Assembly (NCBI GenBank): GCA_049451635.1
Contig: JBMTVT010000043.1
Span: 1-19,201 of the forward strand
DNA length: 19,201 nt
From: JBMTVT01 sp049451635
GTDB lineage: Bacteria > Bacteroidota > Bacteroidia > Flavobacteriales > Flavobacteriaceae
Direction: 5' to 3'
Translations under genes and position numbers: made by a program
Notes under the pieces: model-generated
Seen by the model: the letters and a program-made list of their open reading frames with translations, nothing else
What the model was told of the DNA's origin: nothing
Databases searched by the model: none
Part shown: positions 1-7,650 of the stretch, one piece after another
Position numbering within the stretch: the stretch's first letter is position 1
How the letters are laid out: the number at the start of each line of letters is the position of its first letter

Positions 1-24
1 AAAAAAAATATCAAAAAATAAAGC

Positions 25-1005
25 ATGAAGTTATATCCTTTAAAATTTAAACCTATTCCTAAATACAGAATTTGGGGAGGTGATAAATTAAATAGTGAAT
101 TAAATAAGGGTTTTAACGCTGAGAATATTGGAGAGTCTTGGGAAATCTCCGATGTAGAAGGTGATGAAACCCAAGTCGCTGATGGATTCTTGATAGGCAA
201 AACCTTAAGAGATCTTATTGGTTATTATAAAGCTGATTTTGTTGGTAATACCGTTTATAAAAAATTTGGAAACGAATTCCCTTTGCTAATAAAATTTATT
301 GATGCCAAAACCCCTCTATCCATTCAAGTACACCCAAGCGATGCAGTAGCAAAACAGAGACATAATTCCTTTGGAAAAAATGAAATGTGGTACGTTATGC
401 AAGCCGATGAAAATTCAGAACTCATTGTTGGTTTTCAAAATGAGTTAAATAAGGCTACCTATCAAGATTATCTTAATGCCAATAAAGTTTTAGAGGTAAT
501 GCATCATGAAAAAGTTAAAAAAGGTGATACCTTCTACATTCCAACAGGAAGAGTACACGCCATTGGAGCAGGCGTTTTATTGGCAGAAATCCAACAAACA
601 TCCGATATTACCTATCGAATATTTGATTATGACCGAATAGATAAACAAACCGGAAAGAAAAGAGATTTACATAATGATTTAGCAATTGATGTCATTGATT
701 TTAAAGTACTAAAAAATTACAAAACCAATTATTTAAAAAACCTTAATACATCAAACAAACTAGTTCATTCACCATATTTTATCTCAAATTATTTGAAGGT
801 TAATGGAACCATTCATAAAGATTATACAACTATTGATTCGTTTGTTATTTATATCTGCGTAAGTGGATTGATAAAGATTGTAGAAAATAATTCTATGTAT
901 GAGCTAAAAAAAGGAGAAACTTTGCTTATCCCAGCTTCAATCGAAAATATTGAGTTGAAATCAAATGAAACAACTGAAATTTTAGAAGTTTATTTTCAGA
1001 AGTAA
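25..1005 (+). CDS. manA: Class I mannose-6-phosphate isomerase
   Basis: This 326-residue protein interconverts mannose 6-phosphate and fructose 6-phosphate in the cytoplasm, feeding GDP-mannose and glycan synthesis or mannose catabolism. It has the zinc cupin signature of type I phosphomannose isomerases: IQVHPSD around residues 100-106 (Q101 and H103 as metal ligands), E120 in GKNEMWYV, and H178 in GRVHAIGAG, followed by an active-site region ending in YRIFDYDR (about 197-204). The length matches the short Firmicutes/Bacteroidota form rather than the roughly 390-residue enterobacterial form. The ATG at 25 is preceded by an A-rich stretch without a Shine-Dalgarno site. The gene stands alone on the plus strand; the upstream context lies outside the window. 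The family call is firm; the in vivo substrate preference is inferred. Confidence 0.93.
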   Translation: MKLYPLKFKPIPKYRIWGGDKLNSELNKGFNAENIGESWEISDVEGDETQVADGFLIGKTLRDLIGYYKADFVGNTVYKKFGNEFPLLIKFIDAKTPLSIQVHPSDAVAKQRHNSFGKNEMWYVMQADENSELIVGFQNELNKATYQDYLNANKVLEVMHHEKVKKGDTFYIPTGRVHAIGAGVLLAEIQQTSDITYRIFDYDRIDKQTGKKRDLHNDLAIDVIDFKVLKNYKTNYLKNLNTSNKLVHSPYFISNYLKVNGTIHKDYTTIDSFVIYICVSGLIKIVENNSMYELKKGETLLIPASIENIELKSNETTEILEVYFQK

Positions 1006-1183
1006 CGTTTTGGTTTAAATATGTTATTCCTTATTCTTTTATACCAATTTTTACCATAAACTCTTTTTCCTGTATTTAAAAATATGAAACAAATGGCTTA
1101 TTATGTAACGGTATTTTAGGTTGGCTATGGTATGTTATAAAAAATGCTCTAAATTAACTTGAGGTTTTTTATAAACAAGAAAC

Positions 1184-1210
1184 AAAAAAGCCTTCAATTT
1201 CTTGAAAGCT
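1184..1210 (-). terminator. Intrinsic terminator after tRNA-Arg
   Basis: Read on the minus strand, a 9-bp stem (AGCTTTCAA / TTGAAGGCT, one G-U pair) closes a GAAA tetraloop and is followed by six T residues. It starts 13 bases after the 3' end of tRNA-Arg and fits a terminator for that transcript. The rest of 1006-1183 holds no ORF or RNA that I can recognise, and no convincing terminator for manA. Confidence 0.75.
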
Positions 1211-1223
1211 CTGTTTTAGTTAG

Positions 1224-1297
1224 TGACCACGCCAGGATTCAAACCTGGAACCTCTTGAGCCGTAATCAAGTGCGCTATTCAGTTGCGCCACGTGGCC
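1224..1297 (-). tRNA. tRNA-Arg (anticodon ACG)
   Basis: The minus strand folds into a complete cloverleaf of 74 nt: acceptor stem GGCCACG / CGTGGTC (one G-U pair), D stem GCGC/GCGC, anticodon stem CTTGA/TCAAG with loop TTACGGC, a 5-nt variable loop, T stem CCAGG/CCTGG with loop TTTGAAT, and discriminator A. The anticodon is ACG, which reads CGN codons after A34 is deaminated to inosine. The 3' CCA is not encoded. The gene is oriented with the clpS operon but has its own promoter just upstream and a terminator just downstream. Confidence 0.96.
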
Positions 1298-1311
1298 TTT
1301 TAAAGTGGGTG

Positions 1312-1341
1312 CAAATATAACCCAATTATTCATTTCCCAAA
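1312..1341 (-). promoter_or_regulatory. Bacteroidota-type promoter of tRNA-Arg
   Basis: On the minus strand, TTTG (complement of 1338-1341) lies 18 bases before TATATTTG (complement of 1312-1319). This matches the Bacteroidota consensus of a -33 TTTG and a -7 TAnnTTTG closely. Transcription would begin about 8 bases before the mature tRNA 5' end at 1297. It sits between clpS and the tRNA, so the tRNA can be expressed independently; I see no strong clpS terminator in the same gap. Confidence 0.7.
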
Positions 1342-1365
1342 AAAGATTTAAAAGAAATATTAAAT

Positions 1366-1638
1366 TTAAATAATTTCAGCACTTAAACCAGCTTCGAGAA
1401 GCATAGAACAGCGTGGTTTTAAATCATCGTACAAACCGGTCTTTACAGTACATTTCCCTTTATAATGAACAATCAAAGAGCATTGTTCTGCTTGCTCTGG
1501 AGTGTGATCGCAAGCATAAATTAGAGTTTCAATTACATGATCAAAAGTATTAACATCGTCGTTATGTAATACTATTTCATTTTGAGTAATTACTTCTTCT
1601 ATTAGTAATTCTTCGGATGCTTTTTCTTTAGCACTCAT
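1366..1638 (-). CDS. clpS: ATP-dependent Clp protease adaptor ClpS
   Basis: ClpS binds the N-terminal domain of ClpA/ClpC-type unfoldases and delivers N-degron substrates to ClpP in the cytoplasm. The 90-residue protein has the expected small size, with a flexible acidic N-terminal tail (about 1-18) and the ClpS core. The core includes HNDDVNTFDHVIETL (N26, D27 and D28 of the N-degron pocket), a Cys-containing helix, and VHYKGK (H58). It is the last gene of the minus-strand operon, 15 bases after prmA. A ClpA/ClpC partner is not in the window. Confidence 0.92.
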   Translation of the reverse strand: MSAKEKASEELLIEEVITQNEIVLHNDDVNTFDHVIETLIYACDHTPEQAEQCSLIVHYKGKCTVKTGLYDDLKPRCSMLLEAGLSAEII

Positions 1639-1653
1639 TTGTTAACTTTTTTA

Positions 1654-2490
1654 CTAATTTAAAAATTTTAGAGAAACCCATTTGTTTCTTTCCAATTTTT
1701 CTTCAAATTTTAACAAATGTTTCTCACATTCAGACTGTATTAAAGGTATATCCTCATTATAAAATCCACTTAAAAATAACATGCCATTTTTATTGAGACA
1801 TGAGACATAGGTTGCCATATCCTGTAACAAAATATTACGGTTTATATTGGCAATGATAACATCATACTTTTTCTTTCCCAAAACACTTGCATCACCTTCA
1901 ATAACCGTAATGTACTTACAATTATTACGCTCAACATTTTCCAAACTGTTTAAATAGCACCAATTATCATAATCAACCGCATCAATAGGTTGTGCCCCTT
2001 TCATTTCTGCTAGTATAGCCAATACACCTGTACCGCAACCCATATCCAACACCGATTTCCCTTTAAAATCGTTCTTTAAAATATGTTGAATCATCATGTG
2101 AGTGGTTTCATGATGTCCTGTCCCAAAACTCATTTTTGGCTCGATGATGATATCGTATTCTGTATCAAATTTTTCATGAAAAGGAGCACGAACAGCACAA
2201 ACATTGTCTACAACTATTGGATTAAAGTTCTTCTCCCATTCTTCGTTCCAGTTAGTTTGCTCAATTTCTTCAAATGTAAAAGCAATTTTAAATTCATCTG
2301 AACTTAAAATTTGAATATCGCCTAAAATATTCTCGTACCAATCCTCTTTTTGAATGTAAGCAGTTACACCTTCGTCAGTTTCAACAAAACTTTCAAAACC
2401 AGCATAACCAAGTTCTGCGATTAATATTTCAACTGCAGGTTGTAATGGTTCTACTTTAAAGTAATACCCTAAATACGTGGTGTTGGTCAT
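1654..2490 (-). CDS. prmA: Ribosomal protein L11 methyltransferase
   Basis: PrmA uses S-adenosylmethionine to trimethylate lysines and the N-terminus of ribosomal protein L11. In this 278-residue protein the N-terminal part (about 1-100) corresponds to the L11-recognition domain. It is followed by the conserved linker with FGTGHHETT (122-130), SAM motif I DMGCGTG (149-155), an acidic ribose-contact position at D173, and the NINRNI segment (215-220) in place of the NPPY-like motif. Length and motif order are typical. The ATG at 2490 is 6 bases after the tpiA stop, so the two are co-transcribed and probably translationally coupled. Confidence 0.93.
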   Translation of the reverse strand: MTNTTYLGYYFKVEPLQPAVEILIAELGYAGFESFVETDEGVTAYIQKEDWYENILGDIQILSSDEFKIAFTFEEIEQTNWNEEWEKNFNPIVVDNVCAVRAPFHEKFDTEYDIIIEPKMSFGTGHHETTHMMIQHILKNDFKGKSVLDMGCGTGVLAILAEMKGAQPIDAVDYDNWCYLNSLENVERNNCKYITVIEGDASVLGKKKYDVIIANINRNILLQDMATYVSCLNKNGMLFLSGFYNEDIPLIQSECEKHLLKFEEKLERNKWVSLKFLN

Positions 2491-2496
2491 TTTGAA

Positions 2497-3246
2497 TTAA
2501 AACGCATTTACTATAGCAAAAAAATCTTCAGCATTTAAAGATGCACCGCCAATTAAACCGCCATCAACATCTGGCTTTGAGAATATTTCTTGGGCATTAT
2601 TTGGTTTTACACTACCACCATATAAAATAGATACATCGTTTGCAATTTCATAACCATACTGATCTGCAATAGTTTTTCTAATGAAAGCATGCATATCTTG
2701 TGCTTGCTCAGGACTGGCTGTCTCACCAGTACCAATGGCCCAAACAGGTTCGTAAGCTAAAATGATTTTTTTATAATCCCATGCTTTTAAATGAAATAAA
2801 GCGTTTTTAATTTGGCTACCCACAACATCTTCTTCTTTGCCAGATTTTCTATCGGCTAATTCCTCTCCAAAACAAAAAATAACTCGCATATCTTTAGCTA
2901 AAGCAGCATCGACCTTTTTAGCTAAAAGTCCATCAGTTTCTTTAAAATACTCTCTACGTTCACTGTGTCCTAAAATAACGGTTTCAACACCAACACTTTT
3001 TAACATACTAGCACTAATTTCTCCAGTGTAGGCCCCATTTTCGGCAAAATGCATATTTTGGGCAATAACTTCAATGTTATGGTTTCGCAACGATTCAAAA
3101 GCACTGTAAAGATTGGTAAACGTGGGCGCCACCATGACCTCAGCATCAGATGTTTGTGTTTGTTTTTTTAAATCGGATATTAATGATTGGGTTTGTACCA
3201 AATCGTTGTTCATTTTCCAATTTCCTGCAACTATGTGTTTTCTCAT
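2497..3246 (-). CDS. tpiA: Triosephosphate isomerase
   Basis: This enzyme interconverts dihydroxyacetone phosphate and glyceraldehyde 3-phosphate in glycolysis and gluconeogenesis. The 249-residue TIM barrel shows GNWKMN (N9, K11), the catalytic histidine H94 in GHSERR, the catalytic glutamate E166 in YEPVWAIGTG (165-174, including the flexible loop), and the phosphate-binding YGGS and GLIGGAS segments. I chose the ATG at 3246 (MRKHIVAGNW) because family members begin there. An ATG seven codons upstream is in frame but lies in a hairpin loop and adds non-family residues. AGGTAAGGATAG before the start is one of the few purine-rich, SD-like stretches in the window. Confidence 0.96.
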   Translation of the reverse strand: MRKHIVAGNWKMNNDLVQTQSLISDLKKQTQTSDAEVMVAPTFTNLYSAFESLRNHNIEVIAQNMHFAENGAYTGEISASMLKSVGVETVILGHSERREYFKETDGLLAKKVDAALAKDMRVIFCFGEELADRKSGKEEDVVGSQIKNALFHLKAWDYKKIILAYEPVWAIGTGETASPEQAQDMHAFIRKTIADQYGYEIANDVSILYGGSVKPNNAQEIFSKPDVDGGLIGGASLNAEDFFAIVNAF

Positions 3247-3259
3247 TTTTCTATCCTTA

Positions 3260-3276
3260 CCTTCCATAAAGGAAGG
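3260..3276 (-). other. Small hairpin in the tpiA leader
   Basis: CCTTCC and GGAAGG form a perfect 6-bp inverted repeat around a 5-base loop, in the only intergenic gap longer than 20 bases inside the seven-gene operon. It ends about 13 bases before the preferred tpiA start. It could be a mild regulatory or mRNA-processing hairpin. There is no T-run, so it is not a terminator. Confidence 0.4.
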
Positions 3277-3289
3277 AATTTATTAAAGT

Positions 3290-3784
3290 TTATAATTTAT
3301 TTAAAAGTTCTTTTATTTTTTTATCATCAGCTTTTACAGCTTTAAACAGTTTTATGTTACCCTGCTTATCTACAATCATGTAACGCGGTATCCAATTTAA
3401 ATTCACAAATTCTCCAAAAGCACCATCCCAACCTGATTGCATAAAATAATGTTCACCTTTTACCTGATATTTTTCTATACCTCTTTTCCAAGCTTCTTTA
3501 TTTCTGTCAAGTGACAGAAAAATGTATTTTACCTCACTATATTCTTTTTGTAAAGCCTTTACTTTTGGCATGCCTTTTATGCAATCTCCACACCATGATG
3601 CCCAAATATCTATTAACAAAGTTTGCCCTTTATAGGTTTCTAAAACATCTTTAAATGGAATATTATTTCCCTCTAAAGTTACAAAGGTATCATTTAATGC
3701 TTCTTCTGAAAATTTTGTCGGTGTTTCAGTATTACAAGTGTAAAAGCTAATAAGCAATATAATTAGATAATGCATTTTCTTCAT
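3290..3784 (-). CDS. TlpA-like thioredoxin-fold lipoprotein
   Basis: The 164-residue protein begins with a short hydrophobic signal ending in SFYTC, so C17 is probably lipidated and the protein anchored in the envelope. The remainder is a TlpA/ResA-like thioredoxin fold with WASWCGDC (active-site cysteines in WCGDC, 64-68) and the cis-proline in NWIPRY (P133). Such proteins reduce or exchange disulfides in periplasmic partners, for example in cytochrome c maturation; the substrate here is unknown. It lies 6 bases after the orphan permease and 43 bases before tpiA. Its position behind the DoxX/MauE protein, another redox-linked envelope family, suggests a shared envelope thiol function, which is inference. 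Confidence 0.88.
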   Translation of the reverse strand: MKKMHYLIILLISFYTCNTETPTKFSEEALNDTFVTLEGNNIPFKDVLETYKGQTLLIDIWASWCGDCIKGMPKVKALQKEYSEVKYIFLSLDRNKEAWKRGIEKYQVKGEHYFMQSGWDGAFGEFVNLNWIPRYMIVDKQGNIKLFKAVKADDKKIKELLNKL

Positions 3785-3790
3785 AGGTTT

Positions 3791-4867
3791 TTATTCGAGT
3801 TTCACTTTTGGGTCTAACCACACATAAATAATATCTACAAAAATATTGATTATTATAAACATAAGGGCAATGATTAATACAGATCCCATAATTACTGGCA
3901 AATCTAATGTATTTAGAGCGTTTACTATTTCTTTGCCCAAGCCATTCCATCCAAAAATATATTCTACAAAAACGGCACCTGCCAACATCGATGCAAACCA
4001 ACCCGAAATAGCCGTAACCACTGGATTTAAAGCATTTTTAACGGCATGATTTTTTATAATTTGAAATTCGCTCAATCCTTTTGCTCTAGCTGTACGAATG
4101 TAATCTTGATTAAAAACTTCCAACAACGAATTTCTCATGAGTTGAATAACTACTGCCAACGGACGAATACCCAAAACCACAGCTGGCAATATTAAATTTT
4201 TCCATTTAATGTGCATCGTTTCACCAAAATCATCCAGTTCGTAAAGGCTTCCTGTCATTTCTAAATTTGTGTATTCATGCAATACATAACCGAAAAACCA
4301 GGCAAATAAAATAGCGCTAAAAAAAGATGGGATACTCATCCCGAGCGTGCTAAAAACTTGGATAGTCTTGTCGAGCCATTTATCTTTATATAAAGCAGAA
4401 ATAATTCCTAAGATTAGCCCTAAAAATATAGCAATTATTATAGCAGAAACTGCCAAAACAAATGTGTTAGGGAGTGTTTCCTTTAAAACTTCGGATACAT
4501 TTTTACCTTGTTTAGTAAACGATTCCCTTAAATAGGGCAATTTAAAAACCATTGTTGTGTTACCAATTGAAAATAGTTTGGTTGCTTTGTATTTTCCATC
4601 TTTTAAAAACGTGTAATCCTCTGGTATTTTTGAATGAAATGAAATTGGTGACAAATCATTTAAATAATAAAAATATTGCGTTCTAACAGGCTTATCAAAC
4701 CCGTATTTTTGCTTTACCAATGCCAGTTGTTCGCTATCTTCATTTTGCCCGAGCATCATTCTAGCTGGGTCTCCAGGCAAAACATTAAATAATAAGAAAA
4801 TAACAGTGACTACCCCAAATAAGGTAAGGATAGCGTAAGAGATTTTATTTAGGAGGTAACTTATCAG
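3791..4867 (-). CDS. DppB/OppB-type ABC permease, apparent CTG start
   Basis: This is an inner-membrane subunit of the peptide/nickel importer type (binding-protein-dependent transport permease). From the CTG at 4867 it has 358 residues. The first membrane segment (about 10-28, YAILTLFGVVTVIFLLF) leads into LPGDPARMMLG, as in DppB/OppB. Then comes a roughly 100-residue external segment, further membrane segments from about 133, and the EAA loop with RTARAKGLSEFQ (258-269) that contacts the ATPase. No ATG exists between the upstream in-frame stop at 4871-4873 and residue 30. The TTG at 4780 would delete the first membrane helix. CTG at 4867-4865 overlaps the preceding TGA as CTGA; ATA at 4864 is the next option. 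No DppC, ATPase or binding protein is nearby. Confidence 0.85.
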   Translation of the reverse strand: MISYLLNKISYAILTLFGVVTVIFLLFNVLPGDPARMMLGQNEDSEQLALVKQKYGFDKPVRTQYFYYLNDLSPISFHSKIPEDYTFLKDGKYKATKLFSIGNTTMVFKLPYLRESFTKQGKNVSEVLKETLPNTFVLAVSAIIIAIFLGLILGIISALYKDKWLDKTIQVFSTLGMSIPSFFSAILFAWFFGYVLHEYTNLEMTGSLYELDDFGETMHIKWKNLILPAVVLGIRPLAVVIQLMRNSLLEVFNQDYIRTARAKGLSEFQIIKNHAVKNALNPVVTAISGWFASMLAGAVFVEYIFGWNGLGKEIVNALNTLDLPVIMGSVLIIALMFIIINIFVDIIYVWLDPKVKLE

Positions 4868-6183
4868 ATTTCAGGCTTTAGGGTAACTTGAATTATTCCA
4901 GTGTAAAATGTATTATTTTGAGCATTTAATTCTTTTAACTGTATGGAATCTTTAACAACATTTACACTTTCTATTTTTAAGGTATCCAAAGCTTCAACTT
5001 CCTCTTTTGTTGATTCATTACCGTTGATAAAATAAGCAATAACTGGAAGTTCTTCCTTTATCTTTGGTTTATTTCTTCTTTCAACCTCAGGAAGTTTTAA
5101 ATCCTCCATATCGTTCCAATGCACCTTTTGCATAACGGTACCTTTATCCAATTCCAAAACACCCGGGTTTGAACGCACCACAGTTTTAAGGGCTTTTTCA
5201 TCACATAAATACCATTCGAAATCCAAATTATATGCTTTGTTAATGTTTTGTTTAGCTTCTTCACCTGATGCGGTTAAACCAATAATTTCATAACCATTAC
5301 TTTTCGCTTTATCTTGCAAAGATTTTAATTTTAGAGCACCCTCTATCTCAATACGCTCTAAACTATAAGAAACCACCACAATTAAATTATCCTCGCTTAA
5401 AAAGCGTTCTGTTAAGTTTTCATTTTCACTTTCTATTGAAAAATCTTGAATTGATGGTATGTAACCTTCTTCAACAACCTTGGTATCAACACTCACAAAA
5501 TCACCTTCAACACTTGGATAAGAACCATTGGTTGTAATTACTTTTTCTTCACCACTTACATTGAATTTCCAAGCATATTCGATAACTGGTTTTGGGGCAT
5601 TTTCTGGAACTGTCATGCCTTCAGCTATGTTATTTCCTATTTTATAGGCCCTAAAATCTATAACTGGTAAATGCATAAGCACATAATAGCCAAACCACAG
5701 GCAAAAAACAAAAGTAAGTAATGCCAAAACTGTAGTTAGTAACTTTGTAAATACTGGTTTTATGTGTTTTACTCCAAAAAATAGAATCAAGATTAAACCC
5801 AGCAAAACAATATCTTTTGAAAAGGTTTCCCAAGGTGTTAATTTTAAGGCATCACCAAAACATCCACAATCTTTTACTTTATCAAAATACGCTGAATAAA
5901 AGGTTAAGAAGGTAAAAAACACTATCATTAACAGTAAACTCCAAACAGTGAATTTTGGTTTGTAACCTATAATTAAAAATATGCCTAGAACTACTTCAAA
6001 AACTACAACCAATACCGAAATACCTAATGCATAAGGTTCTAAAAATGGAATATTCAATACTTCTGGACTAAAATATTCTTGCAATTTGTATGAAAACCCT
6101 AAGGGGTCGTTCAATTTAATCATCCCAGAAATGATGAATAATACACCCACTAATATTCTACTTATTGCCACTAATATTTTCAT
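4864..6183 (-). CDS. DoxX/MauE-like membrane protein with C-terminal thioredoxin-like domain (BT_3928 family)
   Basis: This 439-residue protein resembles the BT_3928-type family of Bacteroidota. The N-terminal third is a DoxX/MauE-like domain with hydrophobic segments at about 5-22, 52-72, 79-99 and 123-140, a further one at about 147-168, and DCGCFG (105-110), the cysteine motif typical of MauE-like proteins. The soluble part contains a stretch at about 265-355 (NLIVVVSYSLERIEIEG, then GYEIIGLTAS and FEWYLCD) that reads like a thioredoxin fold without CxxC. The role is unknown; MauE is linked to disulfide formation in methylamine dehydrogenase. It starts 1 base after DUF1599 ends and overlaps the permease by 4 bases, so translational coupling is likely. 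Confidence 0.82.
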   Translation of the reverse strand: MKILVAISRILVGVLFIISGMIKLNDPLGFSYKLQEYFSPEVLNIPFLEPYALGISVLVVVFEVVLGIFLIIGYKPKFTVWSLLLMIVFFTFLTFYSAYFDKVKDCGCFGDALKLTPWETFSKDIVLLGLILILFFGVKHIKPVFTKLLTTVLALLTFVFCLWFGYYVLMHLPVIDFRAYKIGNNIAEGMTVPENAPKPVIEYAWKFNVSGEEKVITTNGSYPSVEGDFVSVDTKVVEEGYIPSIQDFSIESENENLTERFLSEDNLIVVVSYSLERIEIEGALKLKSLQDKAKSNGYEIIGLTASGEEAKQNINKAYNLDFEWYLCDEKALKTVVRSNPGVLELDKGTVMQKVHWNDMEDLKLPEVERRNKPKIKEELPVIAYFINGNESTKEEVEALDTLKIESVNVVKDSIQLKELNAQNNTFYTGIIQVTLKPEI

Positions 6184-6184
6184 C

Positions 6185-6721
6185 CTAATTGTTTAAATGA
6201 ATTAAAGCAAAAACCGCATAATTTACCATATCCTGATAATTCGCATCGATACCTTCACTTACCAGAGTTTTACCAGCATTATCCTCAATTTGTTTAACGC
6301 GTAACAACTTTTGTAAAATTAAATCGGTTAAACTACTTACTCTCATATCACGCCATGCTTCACCATAATCATGGTTTTTGTCTTCCATCAATTTTTTGGT
6401 AATGGCTACATGTTTTTCATATAATTCTAAAGCTTCTTCAGTTGATAAGTCGGGTTGTTCAACCACCCCTTTTTCAAGCTGGATTAAAGCCATAATACAA
6501 TAATTTATAATGCCAATAAATTCACTTACTGCGTCTTCATCAACTTTTCTCACCTCATTCTGCTGAAGTCCTCTTATACGTTGTGCTTTTATAAAAATTT
6601 GGTCAGTTAATGAAGGTAATCGTAATATTCTCCAAGCGCTACCATAATCACTCATTTTTTTAATAAACAAACTTTTGCAGGCATCTATTACGGCTTCATA
6701 TTGTTTTGAAGTATCTTGCAT
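6185..6721 (-). CDS. DUF1599 (Nmad1-like) protein, internally duplicated
   Basis: The preferred ATG at 6721 gives 178 residues; a TTG four codons upstream is in frame but unnecessary. The protein is two copies of one module: about 20-82 (KKMSDYGSAWRILRLPSLTD, then INYCIMALIQL) and about 112-176 (KNHDYGEAWRDMRVSSLTD, then VNYAVFALIHL). Each has the DYGxAWR motif, SLTD, a basic helix and a hydrophobic end. This matches DUF1599, which from memory is also called a nucleotide-modification-associated domain. The biochemical activity is not established. It is cytoplasmic (no signal or membrane segment) and is the first gene of the operon, divergent from folP. Confidence 0.85.
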   Translation of the reverse strand: MQDTSKQYEAVIDACKSLFIKKMSDYGSAWRILRLPSLTDQIFIKAQRIRGLQQNEVRKVDEDAVSEFIGIINYCIMALIQLEKGVVEQPDLSTEEALELYEKHVAITKKLMEDKNHDYGEAWRDMRVSSLTDLILQKLLRVKQIEDNAGKTLVSEGIDANYQDMVNYAVFALIHLNN

Positions 6722-6761
6722 ATATAAATTCAATTTTGCGTAAATTTCGCATAAATTATTA

Positions 6762-6795
6762 AAACCTTCAAGGTTTATGGTTTAAAGTTTTAAAC
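6762..6795. promoter_or_regulatory. Two adjacent palindromes between DUF1599 and folP
   Basis: In the 104-base divergent gap, AAACCTT-c-AAGGTTT (6762-6776) is followed after 3 bases by GTTTAAA-gt-TTTAAAC (6780-6795). Both are perfect inverted repeats with tiny spacers, more like protein-binding sites than RNA hairpins. They lie where transcripts from both directions would start. AT-richness makes the second less surprising. A weak plus-strand promoter core, TAAATTTC at 6741-6748, lies just to the left. Confidence 0.35.
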
Positions 6796-6825
6796 TATAT
6801 GCCAACACCTTACAAAACTGTATGA

Positions 6826-7650
6826 ATGACTATTAATTGCAAAGGAAAACTCATTGATTTATCATCGCCCAAAGTGATGGGTATTTTAAACATTACACCT
6901 GACTCGTTTTACGATGGTGGACAATATAAAAATGAAAAAGATATGCTTTTACATGTTGAAAAAATGCTAAATGAAGGTGCAAAGTTTATTGATGTTGGCG
7001 CTTATAGTTCGCGCCCAAATGCCGACCATGTTAGTGAAGATGAAGAGTTAAAACGCATACTACCCATTGTTAATTCAATTTTAAAAGAATTTCCCGAAAC
7101 TTTATTATCCATAGACACGTTTAGAAGCAATGTGGCAAAATCATGTATTGAAGCAGGTGCTTCCATGATTAATGATATTTCTGCCGGTAAGTTGGATGAT
7201 AATATGTTGCAAACCGTTGCTAATTTACATGTTCCTTATATTATGATGCACATGCGCGGAACACCAAAAACCATGCAACAACAAACCCAATATGATGATT
7301 TATTAAAAGATATCTTATTTTATTTTTCTGAACAAATAGTAGCTGCGAAAGCTTTGGGTATTGTTGATATAATTATTGACCCTGGTTTTGGTTTTGCAAA
7401 AACCTTAGAGCAAAATTTTGAATTATTAAATAAATTAGAGTTATTTAAAATGATTGAAAAACCATTACTGGTAGGTGTTTCGAGAAAATCTATGATTTAC
7501 AAAACTTTGCAAACCTCAGCCAAAGAAGCTTTGAATGGCACCTCGGTTTTAAATACCGTTGCACTACAAAAAGGCGCATCAATTTTGCGCGTTCACGACG
7601 TAAAGGAAGCTGTGGAATGTATTAAATTAGTTGAATCTTTAAGCTCATGA
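6826..7650 (+). CDS. folP: Dihydropteroate synthase
   Basis: FolP condenses 6-hydroxymethyl-7,8-dihydropterin pyrophosphate with p-aminobenzoate to make dihydropteroate in folate synthesis, and it is the sulfonamide target. The 274-residue barrel has all family motifs in order: GILNITPDSFYDGG (N22), the SSRPNA loop (61-66), SIDTFR (D97), INDIS (N116), IDPGFGF (184-190), VSRKS (218-222) and RVHD (255-258). No key residue is missing. Its TGA stop overlaps the ATG of the next gene (ATGA), so it heads a three-gene plus-strand unit with a lipoprotein and cdaA. Confidence 0.96.
   Translation: MTINCKGKLIDLSSPKVMGILNITPDSFYDGGQYKNEKDMLLHVEKMLNEGAKFIDVGAYSSRPNADHVSEDEELKRILPIVNSILKEFPETLLSIDTFRSNVAKSCIEAGASMINDISAGKLDDNMLQTVANLHVPYIMMHMRGTPKTMQQQTQYDDLLKDILFYFSEQIVAAKALGIVDIIIDPGFGFAKTLEQNFELLNKLELFKMIEKPLLVGVSRKSMIYKTLQTSAKEALNGTSVLNTVALQKGASILRVHDVKEAVECIKLVESLSS

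Noticed and set aside
3247..3267. Seven-codon upstream extension of TpiA
   Set aside because: Family proteins begin at MRKxIVAGNWKMN, and the upstream ATG lies in a hairpin loop before a better-placed purine-rich site.
3747..4001. 84-codon minus-strand frame overlapping the permease and TlpA genes
   Set aside because: It is a shifted shadow of the permease C-terminus, which has the conserved EAA loop in the main frame.
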